Of a DNA stretch of 64,000 nt, positions 63,618-64,000 are shown piece by piece. How positions within the stretch are numbered: position 1 is the stretch's first letter; each line of letters begins with the position of its first letter. The position numbers were made by a program, and so were the translations under genes. The DNA lies in NCBI GenBank assembly GCA_022647765.1, contig JALCLH010000007.1, positions 124,001-188,000 of the forward strand, written 5' to 3'. This DNA is from Acidipropionibacterium sp. GTDB taxonomy: Bacteria > Actinomycetota > Actinomycetes > Propionibacteriales > Propionibacteriaceae. The notes under the pieces are model-generated. The model had not been told where the DNA came from. It saw only the letters and a program-made list of their open reading frames with translations, and searched no databases.

Positions 63618-64000
63618 CTCCACTCCCCCTCATCGGCGCCCATTCCCATGTCACCCATCTCGACCAGGAAGGGGGCGACGGCGCTGGTGTCGGCTCCCGG
63701 GCCCTCTCCGGTGATTCGCCGGGCGATCAGCTCCGTGATGAAGTCGCGGTCACGCAGGATCTCCTCCTGGGTGCGCCGGCCAGACAAGACGGAAGGATCG
63801 ACGACATCGACGCTGCGCGGGTCGAGATCGGCGCCGGCGCCGGAAAGCGGGATGTCCAGCTGATATCCCCATGTCGTGCTGGCGAGGGGTTCGGTCCTGA
63901 CCAGCCGGGTGTGGGTTCCGGGCAGTGGATGCATCCCCCAGACACGGGCATCGAGAGAGTCCGCGAACAGGTCACCACCCGCCACGGTGATCTCCGCAAC
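63614..64000 (-). CDS. Third gene of the HerA-like operon, partial
   Basis: Only the last 128 codons are in the window; the frame is open to the right edge, so the gene probably continues beyond it (GTG 63985 is the only start seen inside). The visible part reads GGDLFADSLDARVWG, then a Pro/Gly-rich stretch and an acidic C-terminus (EMGDMGMGADEGEW). No family recognised. Four-base overlap with the next gene shows translational coupling. Confidence 0.55.
   Translation of the reverse strand, partial: VAEITVAGGDLFADSLDARVWGMHPLPGTHTRLVRTEPLASTTWGYQLDIPLSGAGADLDPRSVDVVDPSVLSGRRTQEEILRDRDFITELIARRITGEGPGADTSAVAPFLVEMGDMGMGADEGEWR

Overview
The window comes from a high-GC Gram-positive actinobacterium, most likely a member of the Propionibacteriaceae close to Acidipropionibacterium/Propionibacterium. 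The evidence is the overall base composition, a PPi-dependent phosphofructokinase, a very long protein that looks like the PPi-type PEP carboxykinase of propionibacteria, a phosphatidylinositol-mannoside pathway, RbpA, GarA and a split Lnt/Ppm1 pair. No rRNA genes, insertion sequences, prophage or CRISPR array were seen. One tRNA (initiator Met) is present.

Layout. 1-6.6 kb: end of a UPF0182 membrane protein, a GH3 beta-glucosidase, a small HTH gene coupled to a ClpN-only protein behind a twin-palindrome operator, tRNA-fMet, and a membrane/BNR-repeat protein. 6.7-11.1 kb: an SHMT-like PLP enzyme, a toxin-antitoxin pair bounded by a 43-bp direct repeat copied from the 3' end of the neighbouring metal ATPase, then that ATPase and its ArsR regulator. 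11.3-23.3 kb: a long plus-strand run joining two blocks that are separate in Mycobacterium tuberculosis: thrS-HIT-pgsA-acyltransferase-pimA (PIM lipid synthesis) and DUF881-sbp-DUF881-gcvH-like-garA-merR-bfn-merR, ending with a YihY/BrkB protein.

23.4-35.7 kb: PPi-phosphofructokinase, a TadE-like protein, YciO, MTA/SAH nucleosidase, diacylglycerol kinase-like and NagZ-like proteins, YigZ, the PPi-PEPCK candidate, and a DnaK-like/PAC2 pair. PFP and PPi-PEPCK together suggest that pyrophosphate is used as an energy currency at both ends of glycolysis. 35.8-41.1 kb: ArfB, then an overlapping operon of a processive GT2 synthase, a HlyD-like protein and a GH81 endo-beta-1,3-glucanase lipoprotein, which suggests a secreted beta-1,3-glucan. 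41.2-46.5 kb: an APC permease, a repeat-rich intergenic region, dihydrolipoamide dehydrogenase, and an HTH-MurA fusion.

46.6-58.3 kb: pyridoxal kinase, GDPD, RbpA, Ppm1, Lnt, an Lrp regulator, MetW-MetX, a CoA-transferase, a HAD phosphatase and a second metal ATPase. 58.4-64 kb looks accessory: an orphan response regulator, two small orphans (one clearly AT-rich), and a translationally coupled operon of a HerA/VirB4-like ATPase with two unknown proteins that runs off the window edge. This last operon and the glucan operon are the best candidates for undescribed systems.

Eleven genes contain single-base frameshifts, about 22 in total. Every one is a +1 insertion, mostly of G or C in short G/C runs. 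I read these as sequencing or assembly errors and annotate the affected genes as single CDSs over their full extent.
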